Below are positions 1 to 8,303 of a DNA stretch of 64,000 bases, piece after piece (position 1 is the stretch's first letter; every line of letters begins with the position of its first letter). Source of the stretch: Ramlibacter aquaticus (GTDB lineage Bacteria > Pseudomonadota > Gammaproteobacteria > Burkholderiales > Burkholderiaceae_C). The notes beneath the pieces are model-generated. The model worked only from the letters and a program-made list of their open reading frames with translations, searched no databases and was not told where the DNA came from. Location: assembly GCF_015159745.1 (NCBI RefSeq), contig NZ_JADDOJ010000006.1:1-64000 (forward strand), in the 5' to 3' direction. The position numbers and the translations under genes are program-made.

Positions 1-188
1 GCTGGCCGGGCCGCGGCCTGCTGCAGCAGCCGGGTGAAGACCGGGTCGGCCATGGCCTTCAGGCGCGGCGGCCCGGCCAGCTCGTGGCTGACCCAGCCCA
101 GGGTGGCCAGGTGCAGCAGCAGCACCGCCAGGACCAGCGCCGCGAGCGCGGCGAGGCCCGGCCGGATCAGGCGTTCGCGGCCAGCCAC
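1..188 (-). CDS. Membrane-anchored protein, N-terminal fragment (possibly DUF3108 family)
   Basis: Reading the minus strand from 188, a frame opens with GTG (186-188) inside the end of the M61 peptidase gene and stays open to the window edge. It has a short basic N-terminus, then a hydrophobic stretch (ALAALVLAVLLLHLA) typical of a signal anchor, then the start of a soluble domain. The start overlaps the upstream stop (167-169) by about 20 bp, fitting the tight minus-strand operon. In Comamonadaceae a DUF3108 protein often follows such peptidase genes, but too little is visible to confirm that. The C-terminal part lies outside the window. Confidence 0.5.
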   Translation of the reverse strand, partial: MAGRERLIRPGLAALAALVLAVLLLHLATLGWVSHELAGPPRLKAMADPVFTRLLQQAAARP

Positions 189-1924
189 GGCTGGGCGCGG
201 GCGGCGTCGCGCAGCACCAGCCGCCAAGTGATGGAACTCGCGGGCAGGGTCAGGTCCAGCCGCAGCAGGCGGCGGTCGCGCGCCACCAGGGCCACCAGCT
301 TGCGGTGCGTGCCGGCGTAGAGCGGCAGGTCGTCCATCTTCGACAGGCGCCAGCCCTGGCCGCCCACCTCGATGCCCAGCCATTCGTCGCCCGCCGCCAT
401 GCCGGCCTGTTCGGCGGCACCGCCGCGCAACACGGTCTTGAGCGTGACGCTGCCGCCGGACTCGGTCACGCGCAGCCCCAGGCGCTGCTGCCACTGCGCA
501 GGCTCGTGCAGCACCTCCACGCCCTGCTGGCGCAGCAGGTCCTCCAGGGGCAGCTCGCGCGTGCCATGCACCCAGGCCGCCAGCTCGCGCGTGAAGGCGC
601 GGCCGCCCACGTCCTTGAGCACGGCGGCGAAGTCGGCCTCGCCCATGGGCCCGGCCTTGCAGCGCGTCCACAGGGCCCGCATCACGTCGTCCAGCGTCGC
701 CTGGCCCTCGGCGCGCAGCGCGAGGTCGAAGCACAGCGCCACCAGCGCGCCCTTGGTGTAGTAGCTCACGGTGGCGTTGGGCGTGTTCTCGTCCTGGCGG
801 TAGTACTTCACCCAGGCGTCGAAGCTGGCCTGGGCCACCGACTGCACCTCGCGGCCCGGCGTCTGCATCACCTGGTTGATGGTCTTGTTCAGAAGGCGCA
901 GGTAGGTGGGCTCGTCGATCAGCCCGGCGCGGCGCAGCAGCAGGTCGTCGTAGTAGCTGGTGAAGCCCTCGAAGAACCAGAGCAGCTGGGTGTAGTTCTC
1001 GCCCGCGTAGTCGTACTCCGCGAATTCGGCGGGGCGCAGCCGTTTCACGTTCCAGGTGTGGAAGTACTCGTGGCTGATCAGGCCCAGCAGGGTGACGTAG
1101 CCTTCCGCCATGCGCGACTCGCCCAGGCGCGGCACGTCGCGACGCGAGGCGATCAGCGCGGTGGAATTGCGGTGCTCCAGCCCGCCGTAGCCGTCGTCCA
1201 CCAGGTTGAGCATGAACACATAGCTCTTGAAGGGCGGCTTGCGGCGCTCGTGCCAGAAGCGGATCTCGGTCTCGCAGATGCGGTGCACGTCCGCCAGCAG
1301 CCGGGCGCCGTCGAAGGATTCGGGCGCACCCGCGACCACCAGCCGGTGCGGCACGCCGGCGACGCGGAACTCCGCGCTCCAGAAGCTGCCCATCTCCACC
1401 GGGCAATCCACCAGCTCGTCATAGTCGGCCGCCAGGTAGGTGCCGAAGCCGCGCTTGCCCACCTTCCAGGGCGCCAGGCCCGTGGCCACCTGCCAGCCGG
1501 CCATGGTCGCGTCGGCCACCAGCTCGAGCGAGTGCACCCTGTGCTCCTGGCCGTGCGCGCGCAGGCACAGGCTGGTGCCGTTGAAGAAGCCGCGCTGCGC
1601 GTCCAGCCAGGCGGCGCGCACCGAGTTGTCCCAGGCGTAGGCCTCGTAGCTGATCAGGAGCGGCGTGCCCGGCACGCACTCGGCCTGCCAGCTGCACTTG
1701 TCCAGCTGGGCCAGCGGCACCGCCCGCCCGTCCTGGCGCGCGACGATCTTCTGCAGGTGGCGCGAGAACTCGCGCACCAGGTAGCTGCCCGGGATCCACA
1801 CCGGCAGCGACAGCTTCTGCTGCGCCGAGGGGTTGTCGATGGACAGCGTGACGCGGAACAGGTGGGCGTGCAGGTCGGCCGCCTCGACCCGGTAGTGCAC
1901 GCTGGCGCCGCGGGCCCCTGTCAT
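167..1924 (-). CDS. M61 family metallopeptidase (glycyl aminopeptidase-like) with PDZ domain
   Basis: 585 residues, the usual size for the M61 family. The zinc-binding HExxH motif is HEYFH at residues 285-289, inside a central gluzincin-like catalytic domain followed by a TSYYDDLLLRRAG segment. The N-terminal half (residues 1-160) is the all-beta domain typical of M61 proteins. The C-terminal 100 residues, with an AAEQAGMAAGDEW stretch, look like a PDZ domain. There is no clear signal peptide, so a cytoplasmic or peripheral location is likely. The ATG (1922-1924) overlaps the stop of the dsbC-like gene by 4 bp (ATGA), so the two are probably translationally coupled. Substrate is unknown; family members prefer N-terminal glycine or small residues. 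Confidence 0.9.
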   Translation of the reverse strand: MTGARGASVHYRVEAADLHAHLFRVTLSIDNPSAQQKLSLPVWIPGSYLVREFSRHLQKIVARQDGRAVPLAQLDKCSWQAECVPGTPLLISYEAYAWDNSVRAAWLDAQRGFFNGTSLCLRAHGQEHRVHSLELVADATMAGWQVATGLAPWKVGKRGFGTYLAADYDELVDCPVEMGSFWSAEFRVAGVPHRLVVAGAPESFDGARLLADVHRICETEIRFWHERRKPPFKSYVFMLNLVDDGYGGLEHRNSTALIASRRDVPRLGESRMAEGYVTLLGLISHEYFHTWNVKRLRPAEFAEYDYAGENYTQLLWFFEGFTSYYDDLLLRRAGLIDEPTYLRLLNKTINQVMQTPGREVQSVAQASFDAWVKYYRQDENTPNATVSYYTKGALVALCFDLALRAEGQATLDDVMRALWTRCKAGPMGEADFAAVLKDVGGRAFTRELAAWVHGTRELPLEDLLRQQGVEVLHEPAQWQQRLGLRVTESGGSVTLKTVLRGGAAEQAGMAAGDEWLGIEVGGQGWRLSKMDDLPLYAGTHRKLVALVARDRRLLRLDLTLPASSITWRLVLRDAARAQPWLAANA

Positions 1925-2652
1925 TGGGGCTTGGCGGCGGTGCCCGCCTGCGCCAGCAGCTTCTCCACCTGCGCCAGGGGCATGGCGCCGGGCATGCGCG
2001 TGCCATCGGCGAAGAAGGTCGTGGGCGTGCCCTGGATCTTGTGCTTGCGGCCGAACTCCAGGTTGCGCGTGATGGCGCCGGTGTCGCAGGCGCCCATGGC
2101 CAGCGGCGCCGGCTTGTCGCGCACCATCCAGTCCTGCCAGGCGCGGCCCTTGTCGGCGGTGCACCAGTGGTTGCGCGACTTCTCCGGCGAGTCGCCGCCC
2201 AGGATCGGGTAGAGGAACATGTAGACCGTGACGTTGTCGATCTTCTGCAGGTCGCGCTCGAAGCGCTTGCAGTAGCTGCAGTTCGGGTCCTCGAAGATGG
2301 CCATCTTGCGCGCGCCATTGCCGCGCACGATGGTGAAGGCGTCCTTGAGCGGCAGGGCCGCGAAGTCCACGGCCAGCAGCTTCTGCTCGCGCTCCTCGGT
2401 CAGGTTGCGCTTGGCGCGGGTGTCGAAGATGGCGCCCTGCACCAGGTAGTTGCCCTGGTCGTCGGTGTAGTAGATGTCGCTGCCGACGCGCACTTCCCAC
2501 AGGCCCTGGATCGGGCCCTTGGCCACCTCCTCGATCTTGCCCAGCGTGGGCAGCCGCTCGGCCAGGTTCTTGCGGATCGCGGCTTCCTGCGCGTGCAGCG
2601 CACCCGCGGCCACCAGCAGCGCCAGCGCCGCGAGGGAGGACTTCATGTTCAT
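1921..2652 (-). CDS. dsbC: DsbC/DsbG-type periplasmic disulfide isomerase
   Basis: 243 residues with an N-terminal signal peptide (MNMKSSLAALALLVAAGALH, cleavage probably after AQ). An N-terminal dimerisation-like domain (about residues 25-85) is followed by a thioredoxin fold with the redox motif C125-S-Y-C128. The downstream GTPTTFF segment carries the cis-proline expected of the fold. DsbC proteins rearrange wrong disulfides in the periplasm and are kept reduced by DsbD. The CSYC motif differs from the CGYC of E. coli DsbC, a common beta-proteobacterial variant. Start chosen at 2652, the first Met before the basic signal peptide; ATG at 2646 would also work. It lies 14 bp downstream of the UbiH-like gene and overlaps the M61 gene. 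Confidence 0.93.
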   Translation of the reverse strand: MNMKSSLAALALLVAAGALHAQEAAIRKNLAERLPTLGKIEEVAKGPIQGLWEVRVGSDIYYTDDQGNYLVQGAIFDTRAKRNLTEEREQKLLAVDFAALPLKDAFTIVRGNGARKMAIFEDPNCSYCKRFERDLQKIDNVTVYMFLYPILGGDSPEKSRNHWCTADKGRAWQDWMVRDKPAPLAMGACDTGAITRNLEFGRKHKIQGTPTTFFADGTRMPGAMPLAQVEKLLAQAGTAAKPQ

Positions 2653-2666
2653 GCTTGGTTCCAGTG

Positions 2667-3800
2667 TCAGAGGCGGCCCATGGCCTGCCGGACCGCCCAG
2701 GCCTTGAGCGGCCCGCTGCGGTCGAAGCCGCGCATGCCCCAGTTGCGCACGGCGGACCAGGGGTCGCCCGTGCGCGCGAAGAGCTGCTGCAGCGAATCGG
2801 TGGCCAGACCCATGGTGAGCACGTCGCCCTTGCGGGCGCGCTCGTAGCGGCGCAGCAGGCGCTCGTCGCCCACGCTGCGCCAGTACTCGCGTCCGTGCAG
2901 GGTGCGGGCCAGTTCCCGGGCATCGGCCAGGCCCAGGTTCAGGCCCTGGCCGGCCAGCGGGTGCACGGTGTGGGCGGCGTCGCCCGCCAGCACCCAGCCC
3001 GGGCCGCACCAGCGGTCGGCGCGGGCGATCTGCAGCGGCCAGGCGGCGCGCTCGCTGGCCAGCGCGAGGGGGCCCAGCGCCTCGTGGCTGGCCTGCGCGA
3101 CGCTGCGGGCGAAGTCGTCCGGCGACTGCGCGAGCAGCGCCGGGGCGCGCTCGGCCATGACCGACCAGACCAGGGCCACATGGCGCCCGGCGGCCGCGGG
3201 GTCCGGCGTGGCGCTGCCCGCGCCCGCGCCGTCGGCGAGCGGCAGCAGGGCCATGATCTCGCCGTTCGCGAACCACTGGCGGGCCACGTTGCCGTGCGGC
3301 TTCTCGCAGCGCAGGCGCGCCGCGATCGCATGCTGGGGATAGGGCTGGGCCTGGAACTGCACGCCGAACTCGGCCCGCGTGCTGCTGGCCTTGCCCTCGC
3401 ACACCGCGGTGAGCGGGGCGGGCTCGGGCGCGTCCAGCCAGGTGACCAGCGGCTGGAAGCGCAGGGCCTCCTCGAGCCGGGCCAGCAGGCCCTGCACGTC
3501 CACGATCCAGCACAGCGCATCCAGGCCCAGGCGCTGGGCGCCGAAGCGCAGTTCGCCGCCCTCGTCGCCGTGCACTTCCATGGCCGCCACGGGCGCGGCA
3601 TGCTGCGCGTCCGGCCAGGCCCGCACCTGTTCCAGAAGGTCGCGCGCGGAGGCATTCAGGGCGTAGGCCCGCACATCGCTGCTGGCGCCCTGCGGCGGGC
3701 CGCCGCGCACCAGCCCCACGCGCAGTCGGTCACGCGCCAGCAGGAGGGCGAGCGTGCGCCCCACGATGCCGGCGCCGCGTATGCATACATCGAGGACCAT
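2667..3800 (-). CDS. UbiH/UbiF/VisC family FAD-dependent monooxygenase
   Basis: 377 residues. The N-terminus has the FAD-binding Rossmann motif (IRGAGIVGRTLALLLARD). Near residue 272 the GDAAHTVHPLAGQGLNLGLADA segment is the second FAD-binding motif diagnostic of ubiquinone-type aromatic hydroxylases. Family members hydroxylate the ring of ubiquinone precursors; which position this one modifies cannot be read from the sequence. The ATG is preceded by TACAAT at 3807-3812 with a 6-nt gap, so the mRNA is probably leaderless. It is divergent from the MOSC gene with only 24 bp between them, and is followed by dsbC and the M61 peptidase on the same strand. Confidence 0.87.
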   Translation of the reverse strand: MVLDVCIRGAGIVGRTLALLLARDRLRVGLVRGGPPQGASSDVRAYALNASARDLLEQVRAWPDAQHAAPVAAMEVHGDEGGELRFGAQRLGLDALCWIVDVQGLLARLEEALRFQPLVTWLDAPEPAPLTAVCEGKASSTRAEFGVQFQAQPYPQHAIAARLRCEKPHGNVARQWFANGEIMALLPLADGAGAGSATPDPAAAGRHVALVWSVMAERAPALLAQSPDDFARSVAQASHEALGPLALASERAAWPLQIARADRWCGPGWVLAGDAAHTVHPLAGQGLNLGLADARELARTLHGREYWRSVGDERLLRRYERARKGDVLTMGLATDSLQQLFARTGDPWSAVRNWGMRGFDRSGPLKAWAVRQAMGRL

Positions 3801-3824
3801 TCCGGCATTGTAGGATTGCCCGCC
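3801..3824. promoter_or_regulatory. Divergent promoter with overlapping -10 elements
   Basis: The 24-bp gap between the UbiH-like gene and the MOSC gene holds TACAAT on the minus strand (3807-3812), 6 nt before the UbiH ATG. On the plus strand TAGGAT (3811-3816) lies 8 nt before the MOSC ATG. The hexamers share two bases. No ribosome-binding site fits in either direction, so both transcripts probably begin at or next to the start codon. Confidence 0.6.
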
Positions 3825-4682
3825 ATGAGCCCCGACGTCAGCACCCGCATCGCCCGACTGTTCTGCTATCCCGTGAAGTCGTGCGCAGGCGTGGAGCTCG
3901 CGCAGGCCGACCTGGCCGAGACCGGCCTGGACCTGGACCGCGCCTGGATGGTGGTGGACGAGGACGGCGAATTCGTCAGCCAGCGCGAGCTGCCGCGCAT
4001 GGCCCTGGTGCGGCCGCAGATCAAGCTCTCCGAGGTGGTGTTGCGCGCGCCTGGCATGCTGGCGCTGCACCTGGCGGTGGACACCGTGGAGTCGCCGCGC
4101 CGCGTGCGGGTCTGGGACGACGAGGTCGACGCCTGGGACATGGGCGACCTGGCGGCCCAGTGGTTCAGCGATTTCCTGGGCCAGCGCCTGCGCCTGGTGC
4201 GCTTCGACCCCGAGGTGCGCCGCCTCTCCAGCCGGCAGTGGACGGGCACGCTGGAAGCCCCCAACCAGTTCAGCGACGGCTTCCCGCTGCTGGTTGTAAG
4301 CGAGGGCTCACTGGCGGAACTCAACCGACGCCTGGCCGAGGCCGGCCACGCGGCCGTGGGCATGGAGCGCTTCCGCCCCAACATCGTGCTGGCCGGCCTG
4401 GAGGCCCAGGACGAGGACCGGCTGGGCGCGCTGCGCATCCTCACCGGCGACGCCGAGGTCCTGCTGCGGCCGGTCAAGCCCTGCCCGCGCTGCCCCATGC
4501 CCGACATCGACCCGGCCACCGGCGTGCCCAGCCCCGAAGTCGGCGACACGCTGCGCCGCTACCGTGCGAACGAGCGCGTGGGCGACGCGGTGAGCTTCGG
4601 CATGAACGCGGTGATCGTCGCAGGCGTGGGCCAGCGGCTGGCGGTGGGCCAGGCGGTCGAGGCCGGCTGGCAGTTCGACTGA
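3825..4682 (+). CDS. MOSC domain-containing protein (YcbX/mARC-like)
   Basis: 285 residues. The N-terminal beta-barrel domain starts IARLFCYPVKSCAGV and continues through LDLDRAWMVVDEDGEFVSQRELPRMALV, both characteristic of MOSC N-terminal domains. The C-terminal MOSC domain contains RFRPNIVLAG and VKPCPRCPMPDIDP, with the conserved cysteine that binds the molybdenum cofactor in YcbX and mARC proteins. These proteins reduce N-hydroxylated compounds with electrons from a ferredoxin or flavoprotein partner. Unlike E. coli YcbX (about 370 aa), this one lacks the fused C-terminal 2Fe-2S ferredoxin domain, so a separate electron donor would be needed. Divergent from the UbiH-like gene. Confidence 0.88.
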   Translation: MSPDVSTRIARLFCYPVKSCAGVELAQADLAETGLDLDRAWMVVDEDGEFVSQRELPRMALVRPQIKLSEVVLRAPGMLALHLAVDTVESPRRVRVWDDEVDAWDMGDLAAQWFSDFLGQRLRLVRFDPEVRRLSSRQWTGTLEAPNQFSDGFPLLVVSEGSLAELNRRLAEAGHAAVGMERFRPNIVLAGLEAQDEDRLGALRILTGDAEVLLRPVKPCPRCPMPDIDPATGVPSPEVGDTLRRYRANERVGDAVSFGMNAVIVAGVGQRLAVGQAVEAGWQFD

Positions 4683-4897
4683 GCGGCGCCGCCGGGCGGC
4701 GCTGCCGTCCCGCAGGGCGCGGCCGCACCCCGGCCGGTACAATCGCAGGCTGATCCCGGGCCGGCCCTCGGCCCCCGGGAACGTGCCGCCCGTCCGGTGG
4801 CGCCCGGCGGTTTGCGCGGCCCACCGCGGCCGGCGCGGCGCCCCGCACGCCCGGACCCGGCGCACCCCTTGAGCTGATCCATCCAGAAGGTTTCCCC
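4683..4897 (+). promoter_or_regulatory. ychF promoter and structured leader
   Basis: 215-bp gap before ychF. TACAAT at 4738-4743 is a good -10 hexamer, giving a leader of about 148 nt. The leader contains an inverted repeat (TCCCGGG at 4754-4760 with CCCGGGA at 4774-4780) that could fold soon after the transcript starts. No recognisable riboswitch or small ORF. Confidence 0.45.
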
Positions 4898-5992
4898 ATG
4901 TCCTTGAAATGCGGCATCGTTGGCCTGCCCAACGTCGGCAAGTCGACCCTGTTCAACGCCCTCACCAAGGCCGGCATCGCCGCCGAGAACTACCCCTTCT
5001 GCACCATCGAGCCCAACGTGGGCGTGGTGGAGGTGCCGGACCCGCGCCTGGCACAGCTCTCGGCCATCGTGGAGCCCGAGCGCATCGTGCCGGCCATCGT
5101 GGAGTTCGTGGACATCGCCGGCCTGGTGGCCGGTGCCAGCAAGGGCGAAGGCCTGGGCAACCAGTTCCTCGCGCACATCCGCGAGACCGACGCCATCGTC
5201 AACGTGGTGCGCTGCTTCGACGACGCCAACATCATCCACGTCGCCGGCAAGGTGGACCCGGTGGCCGACATCGAGGTCATCCAGACCGAGCTGTGCCTGG
5301 CCGACCTCGGCACGGTCGAGAAGAGCCTGCAGCGCTACACCAAGGCTGCCAAGTCGGGCAACGACAAGGAAGCCGCCAAGCTGGTGCAGGTGTTGACCCG
5401 CGTGCAGGCCCACCTGGACGCCGGCAAGCCCGTGCGCACCCTGGCGCAGACGGACGAGGAGCGCGCCCTGCTCAAGCAGCTGTTCCTCATCACCGCCAAG
5501 CCGGCGATGTTCGTCGGCAACGTGGACGAAGCCGGCTTCGAGAACAACCCCTACCTGGACCGCCTGAAGGAGTACGCCGCCACGCAGAACGCGCCGGTGG
5601 TGGCCATCTGCGCCAAGATCGAGGCCGAGCTGGCCGACATGTCGGACGAGGACAAGGGCATGTTCCTGGCCGAGATCGGCCAGGACGAACCGGGCCTGAA
5701 CCGCCTGATCCGCGCGGCCTTCAAGCTGCTGGGCCTGCAGACCTACTTCACCGCCGGCGTGAAGGAAGTGCGCGCCTGGACCATCCACGTCGGCGACACC
5801 GCGCCGCAGGCCGCGGGCGTGATCCACACCGACTTCGAGCGTGGCTTCATCCGCGCCCAGACCATCGCCTTCGACGACTTCATCGCCCTCAAGGGCGAAC
5901 AGGGCGCCAAGGACGCCGGGAAGATGCGCAGCGAGGGCAAGGAGTACGTGGTCAAGGATGGCGACGTCCTCAACTTCCTCTTCAACGTCTGA
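4898..5992 (+). CDS. ychF: Redox-regulated ATPase YchF (Obg family)
   Basis: 364 residues, the standard YchF length. The P-loop GLPNVGKST is at residues 9-17 and the switch II DIAGLV motif follows near residue 70. The usual NKxD guanine-specificity motif is replaced by NVDE (in [12 protein letters not shown]), which is why YchF prefers ATP over GTP. The C-terminal TGS domain begins about residue 278 ([18 protein letters not shown]). YchF/OLA1 proteins associate with ribosomes and modulate oxidative stress responses and non-canonical start codon use. It appears to be a single-gene unit with its own promoter. Confidence 0.97.
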   Translation: MSLKCGIVGLPNVGKSTLFNALTKAGIAAENYPFCTIEPNVGVVEVPDPRLAQLSAIVEPERIVPAIVEFVDIAGLVAGASKGEGLGNQFLAHIRETDAIVNVVRCFDDANIIHVAGKVDPVADIEVIQTELCLADLGTVEKSLQRYTKAAKSGNDKEAAKLVQVLTRVQAHLDAGKPVRTLAQTDEERALLKQLFLITAKPAMFVGNVDEAGFENNPYLDRLKEYAATQNAPVVAICAKIEAELADMSDEDKGMFLAEIGQDEPGLNRLIRAAFKLLGLQTYFTAGVKEVRAWTIHVGDTAPQAAGVIHTDFERGFIRAQTIAFDDFIALKGEQGAKDAGKMRSEGKEYVVKDGDVLNFLFNV

Positions 5993-6186
5993 CGCCGGCG
6001 GCCGCCAGTCCGGACCCCGAAAACGGCCGGAAAAAGGTATAGTGAAAACGCGTTTCGCTTCGTGAAGTAAGCGGACGTCAAAAGTTAAAAAAACGCGTGG
6101 TCCCCCGGTACCACGCGCCGCTCGACCCTGCTAGATTGGGCCGAGGCGGTGCCGTTCGCATCCGCCATCGACGCGGAGTTCGCACG
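5993..6186. promoter_or_regulatory. Intergenic region upstream of OxlT operon with a minus-strand-oriented hairpin
   Basis: TATAGT at 6038-6043 is a plausible -10 for the plus-strand operon, giving a leader near 140 nt. Further on, seven A residues (6087-6093) directly precede a perfect 8-bp inverted repeat (CGCGTGGT 6094-6101, ACCACGCG 6110-6117, loop of 8). Read on the minus strand this is a hairpin followed by seven T, the form of an intrinsic terminator, although both flanking genes are on the plus strand. GGAG at 6175-6178 is the likely ribosome-binding site for the GTG start at 6187. Confidence 0.5.
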
Positions 6187-7644
6187 GTGACAAATCTCTC
6201 CACGCCCATGGCCGGCACTGCGGCTGGCGCCCCTGCGGCAACAGGTCCCACCTCCTTCGTCCGCTCGGCATGGCCGCAGCTGCTGATGGGCGTGGTCTGC
6301 ATGGTGGCCATCGCCAACTACCAGTACGGCTGGACCTTCTTCGTCCCAGAACTGCAGAAGGCCTTCGGCTGGGAACGCGCCGCGATCCAGGTGGCCTTCA
6401 CCCTGTTCGTGCTGTTCGAGACCTGGCTGGTCCCCGTCGAGGGCTGGCTGGTGGACCACTACGGGCCACGCGCCGTGGTCTTCGGCGGCGGCGTGATGTG
6501 CGCGCTGGGCTGGTGGGTCAACTCCTGGGCCGCGTCGCTGCCGGCCTTCTACGTGGCGCAGATCATCTCGGGCATAGGCGCGGGCGCGGTCTACGGCACC
6601 TGCATCGGCAATGCGCTCAAGTGGTTCGGCTCACGGCGCGGCTTCGCGGCCGGCGTCACGGCCGCGGGCTTCGGCGCCGGCTCGGCGCTGACGGTGGCGC
6701 CCATCCAGAACATGATCGCCAATGCCGGCTACCAGCACGCCTTCCTGTTCTTCGGCCTGGTGCAGGGCGCGGTGATCTGCGTGCTGGCGCTGCTGCTCGC
6801 CCCGCCGCCCGAGGGCACGGCCGCGGCGGTGGTGCAGCCCCACCACATGCGCCACAACTACCGGCCCAGCCAGGTGATCGGCCCCATGTCCATGTGGGTG
6901 CCGACCATGGTGGCGGTCGGCGTGGTCGCCATCGTCATGTTCATCGCCGGCCTGGGCTTCTGGATCCCGCTCATGCTGTGCGCGGCGATCTTCCTCGTCG
7001 GCGGCGGCCTGGTGGTCGCCAAGGGCGAGCCGGTCTTCGTGCTGATGTACTTCATGTTCGTCGCCGTCGGTGCGGGCGGCCTGATCGTCACCGCCAACCT
7101 GGCCTCCATCGCGCAGGACCTGAAGGTGGCCAAGGTGCCGGTCAGCCTGATCGGCATGACGTTGCCGGCGCTCACCTTCGCCGCCACCATGGACCGCGTG
7201 CTCAACGGCGTCACGCGGCCCTTCTTCGGCTGGGTGTCCGACCGCATCGGCCGCGAGATGACCATGTTCGTCGCCTTCACCCTGGAGGGCCTGGGCATCT
7301 ACGCGCTGTACAAGCTGGGCTCGGACCCGGTGTGGTTCGTGATCCTGAGCGGCCTGGTGTTCTTCGCCTGGGGCGAGATCTACAGCCTGTTCCCGGCGAC
7401 CTGCACCGACACCTTCGGCGCCAAGTACGCCAGCGCCAATGCGGGCGTGCTCTACACCGCCAAGGGCACGGCCGCGCTGCTGGTGCCCTATGCCAGCACG
7501 CTGGTGAAGAGCACGGGCTCCTGGGACATCGTCTTCCTCATCGCGGCCGCCGCCAACGTGGGGGCCGGCCTGCTGGCCGTGCTGGTGCTGCAGCGCTGGC
7601 GGCGGGCGGTGATCACGCGCGGCAATTCGCGCGTCTTCCTGTAG
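6187..7644 (+). CDS. MFS transporter, oxalate/formate antiporter (OxlT)-like
   Basis: 485 residues from a GTG start with GGAG eight bases upstream; ATG at 6208 would shorten it by seven residues. Twelve hydrophobic segments are visible, with NYQYGWTFFVPELQ in the first helix, WLVDHYGPRAVV in the first cytoplasmic loop and GWVSDRIGRE in the middle loop, as in OxlT-type MFS carriers. Family members exchange oxalate for formate or take up small carboxylic acids. An odd segment around residues 230-300 contains extra hydrophobic stretches. First gene of a five-gene plus-strand operon whose fourth member resembles oxalate-CoA ligases, supporting a small dicarboxylate as substrate; this is inference. 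Confidence 0.85.
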   Translation: MTNLSTPMAGTAAGAPAATGPTSFVRSAWPQLLMGVVCMVAIANYQYGWTFFVPELQKAFGWERAAIQVAFTLFVLFETWLVPVEGWLVDHYGPRAVVFGGGVMCALGWWVNSWAASLPAFYVAQIISGIGAGAVYGTCIGNALKWFGSRRGFAAGVTAAGFGAGSALTVAPIQNMIANAGYQHAFLFFGLVQGAVICVLALLLAPPPEGTAAAVVQPHHMRHNYRPSQVIGPMSMWVPTMVAVGVVAIVMFIAGLGFWIPLMLCAAIFLVGGGLVVAKGEPVFVLMYFMFVAVGAGGLIVTANLASIAQDLKVAKVPVSLIGMTLPALTFAATMDRVLNGVTRPFFGWVSDRIGREMTMFVAFTLEGLGIYALYKLGSDPVWFVILSGLVFFAWGEIYSLFPATCTDTFGAKYASANAGVLYTAKGTAALLVPYASTLVKSTGSWDIVFLIAAAANVGAGLLAVLVLQRWRRAVITRGNSRVFL

Positions 7645-7655
7645 TCTTGCGGTCC

Positions 7656-8303
7656 ATGCAGAAACCCGGAAAGTTCCTCGCCCTCTGGAACAACTACCAC
7701 GAGCTCGCCGCCAAGCAGGGCAACGCCATCCCGGCCGAGCCCCTGTACTTCGTCAAGACACCCAACAGCTACAGCGGCCATGACGACCGGGTCATGCCGC
7801 CGCGCGACACCGAAGTCGGCCGCGTCTTCTACGAAGGCGAGCTGGGCATCGTGATCGGCCGGCGCTGCGCCGGGGTGGACGAGGCCGAGGCCGAGGCCTG
7901 CATCGCTGGCTACACTTGCGTGAACGACCTGACGGCGCCCGCGCTGCTCGGCCGGGACGCCTCCTTCGCCCAATGGACGCGGGCCAAGTGCTTCGACGGC
8001 TTCGGCGCCTTCGGCCCCGCGGTGGTGAGTGGCCTGGACTGGCGCACCTTGCGGGTGCAGGTGGTGGTGGACGGCCGGGTGCGCCAAGACTATCCCTGTT
8101 CCGACATGGTCTTCAGCCCCGCGCAGATCGTGGCACGCATTTCGCAAGACATCACCCTGGAGCCCGGCGACCTGATCGCCTGCGGCACCTCGGTCGGCGC
8201 CCTGCCGCTGCGTGAGGGCAGCGTGGTGGAGGTGAAGATCGACGGCATAGGCACCCTGCGCACGCACTACGGGGCGAAGAAGGACCAAGGACAGCAGTCA
8301 TGA
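7656..8303 (+). CDS. Fumarylacetoacetate hydrolase (FAH) family protein
   Basis: 215 residues matching the FAH C-terminal fold. EGELGIVIGR carries the conserved E-x-E-type metal ligands, VNDLTAPALLGRD the conserved D, and the end has DLIACGTSVG in place of the usual GTPxGVG. Members hydrolyse or hydrate 2-oxo acids such as fumarylpyruvate or 2-oxopent-4-enoate with a bound Mg ion. The gene starts 11 bp after the transporter and its stop overlaps the next ATG (ATGA at 8300-8303). Exact substrate unknown. Confidence 0.85.
   Translation: MQKPGKFLALWNNYHELAAKQGNAIPAEPLYFVKTPNSYSGHDDRVMPPRDTEVGRVFYEGELGIVIGRRCAGVDEAEAEACIAGYTCVNDLTAPALLGRDASFAQWTRAKCFDGFGAFGPAVVSGLDWRTLRVQVVVDGRVRQDYPCSDMVFSPAQIVARISQDITLEPGDLIACGTSVGALPLREGSVVEVKIDGIGTLRTHYGAKKDQGQQS

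Noticed and set aside
305-2212. Long plus-strand open frame across the M61 and DsbC genes
   Set aside because: Antisense shadow in high-GC DNA; low-complexity translation rich in His/Gln/Arg/Ala and no motif, while the minus strand encodes recognisable proteins.
7642-7647. TAGTCT 8 bases before the FAH gene ATG
   Set aside because: It includes the stop codon of the transporter gene and lies inside an operon, so it is probably coincidental.
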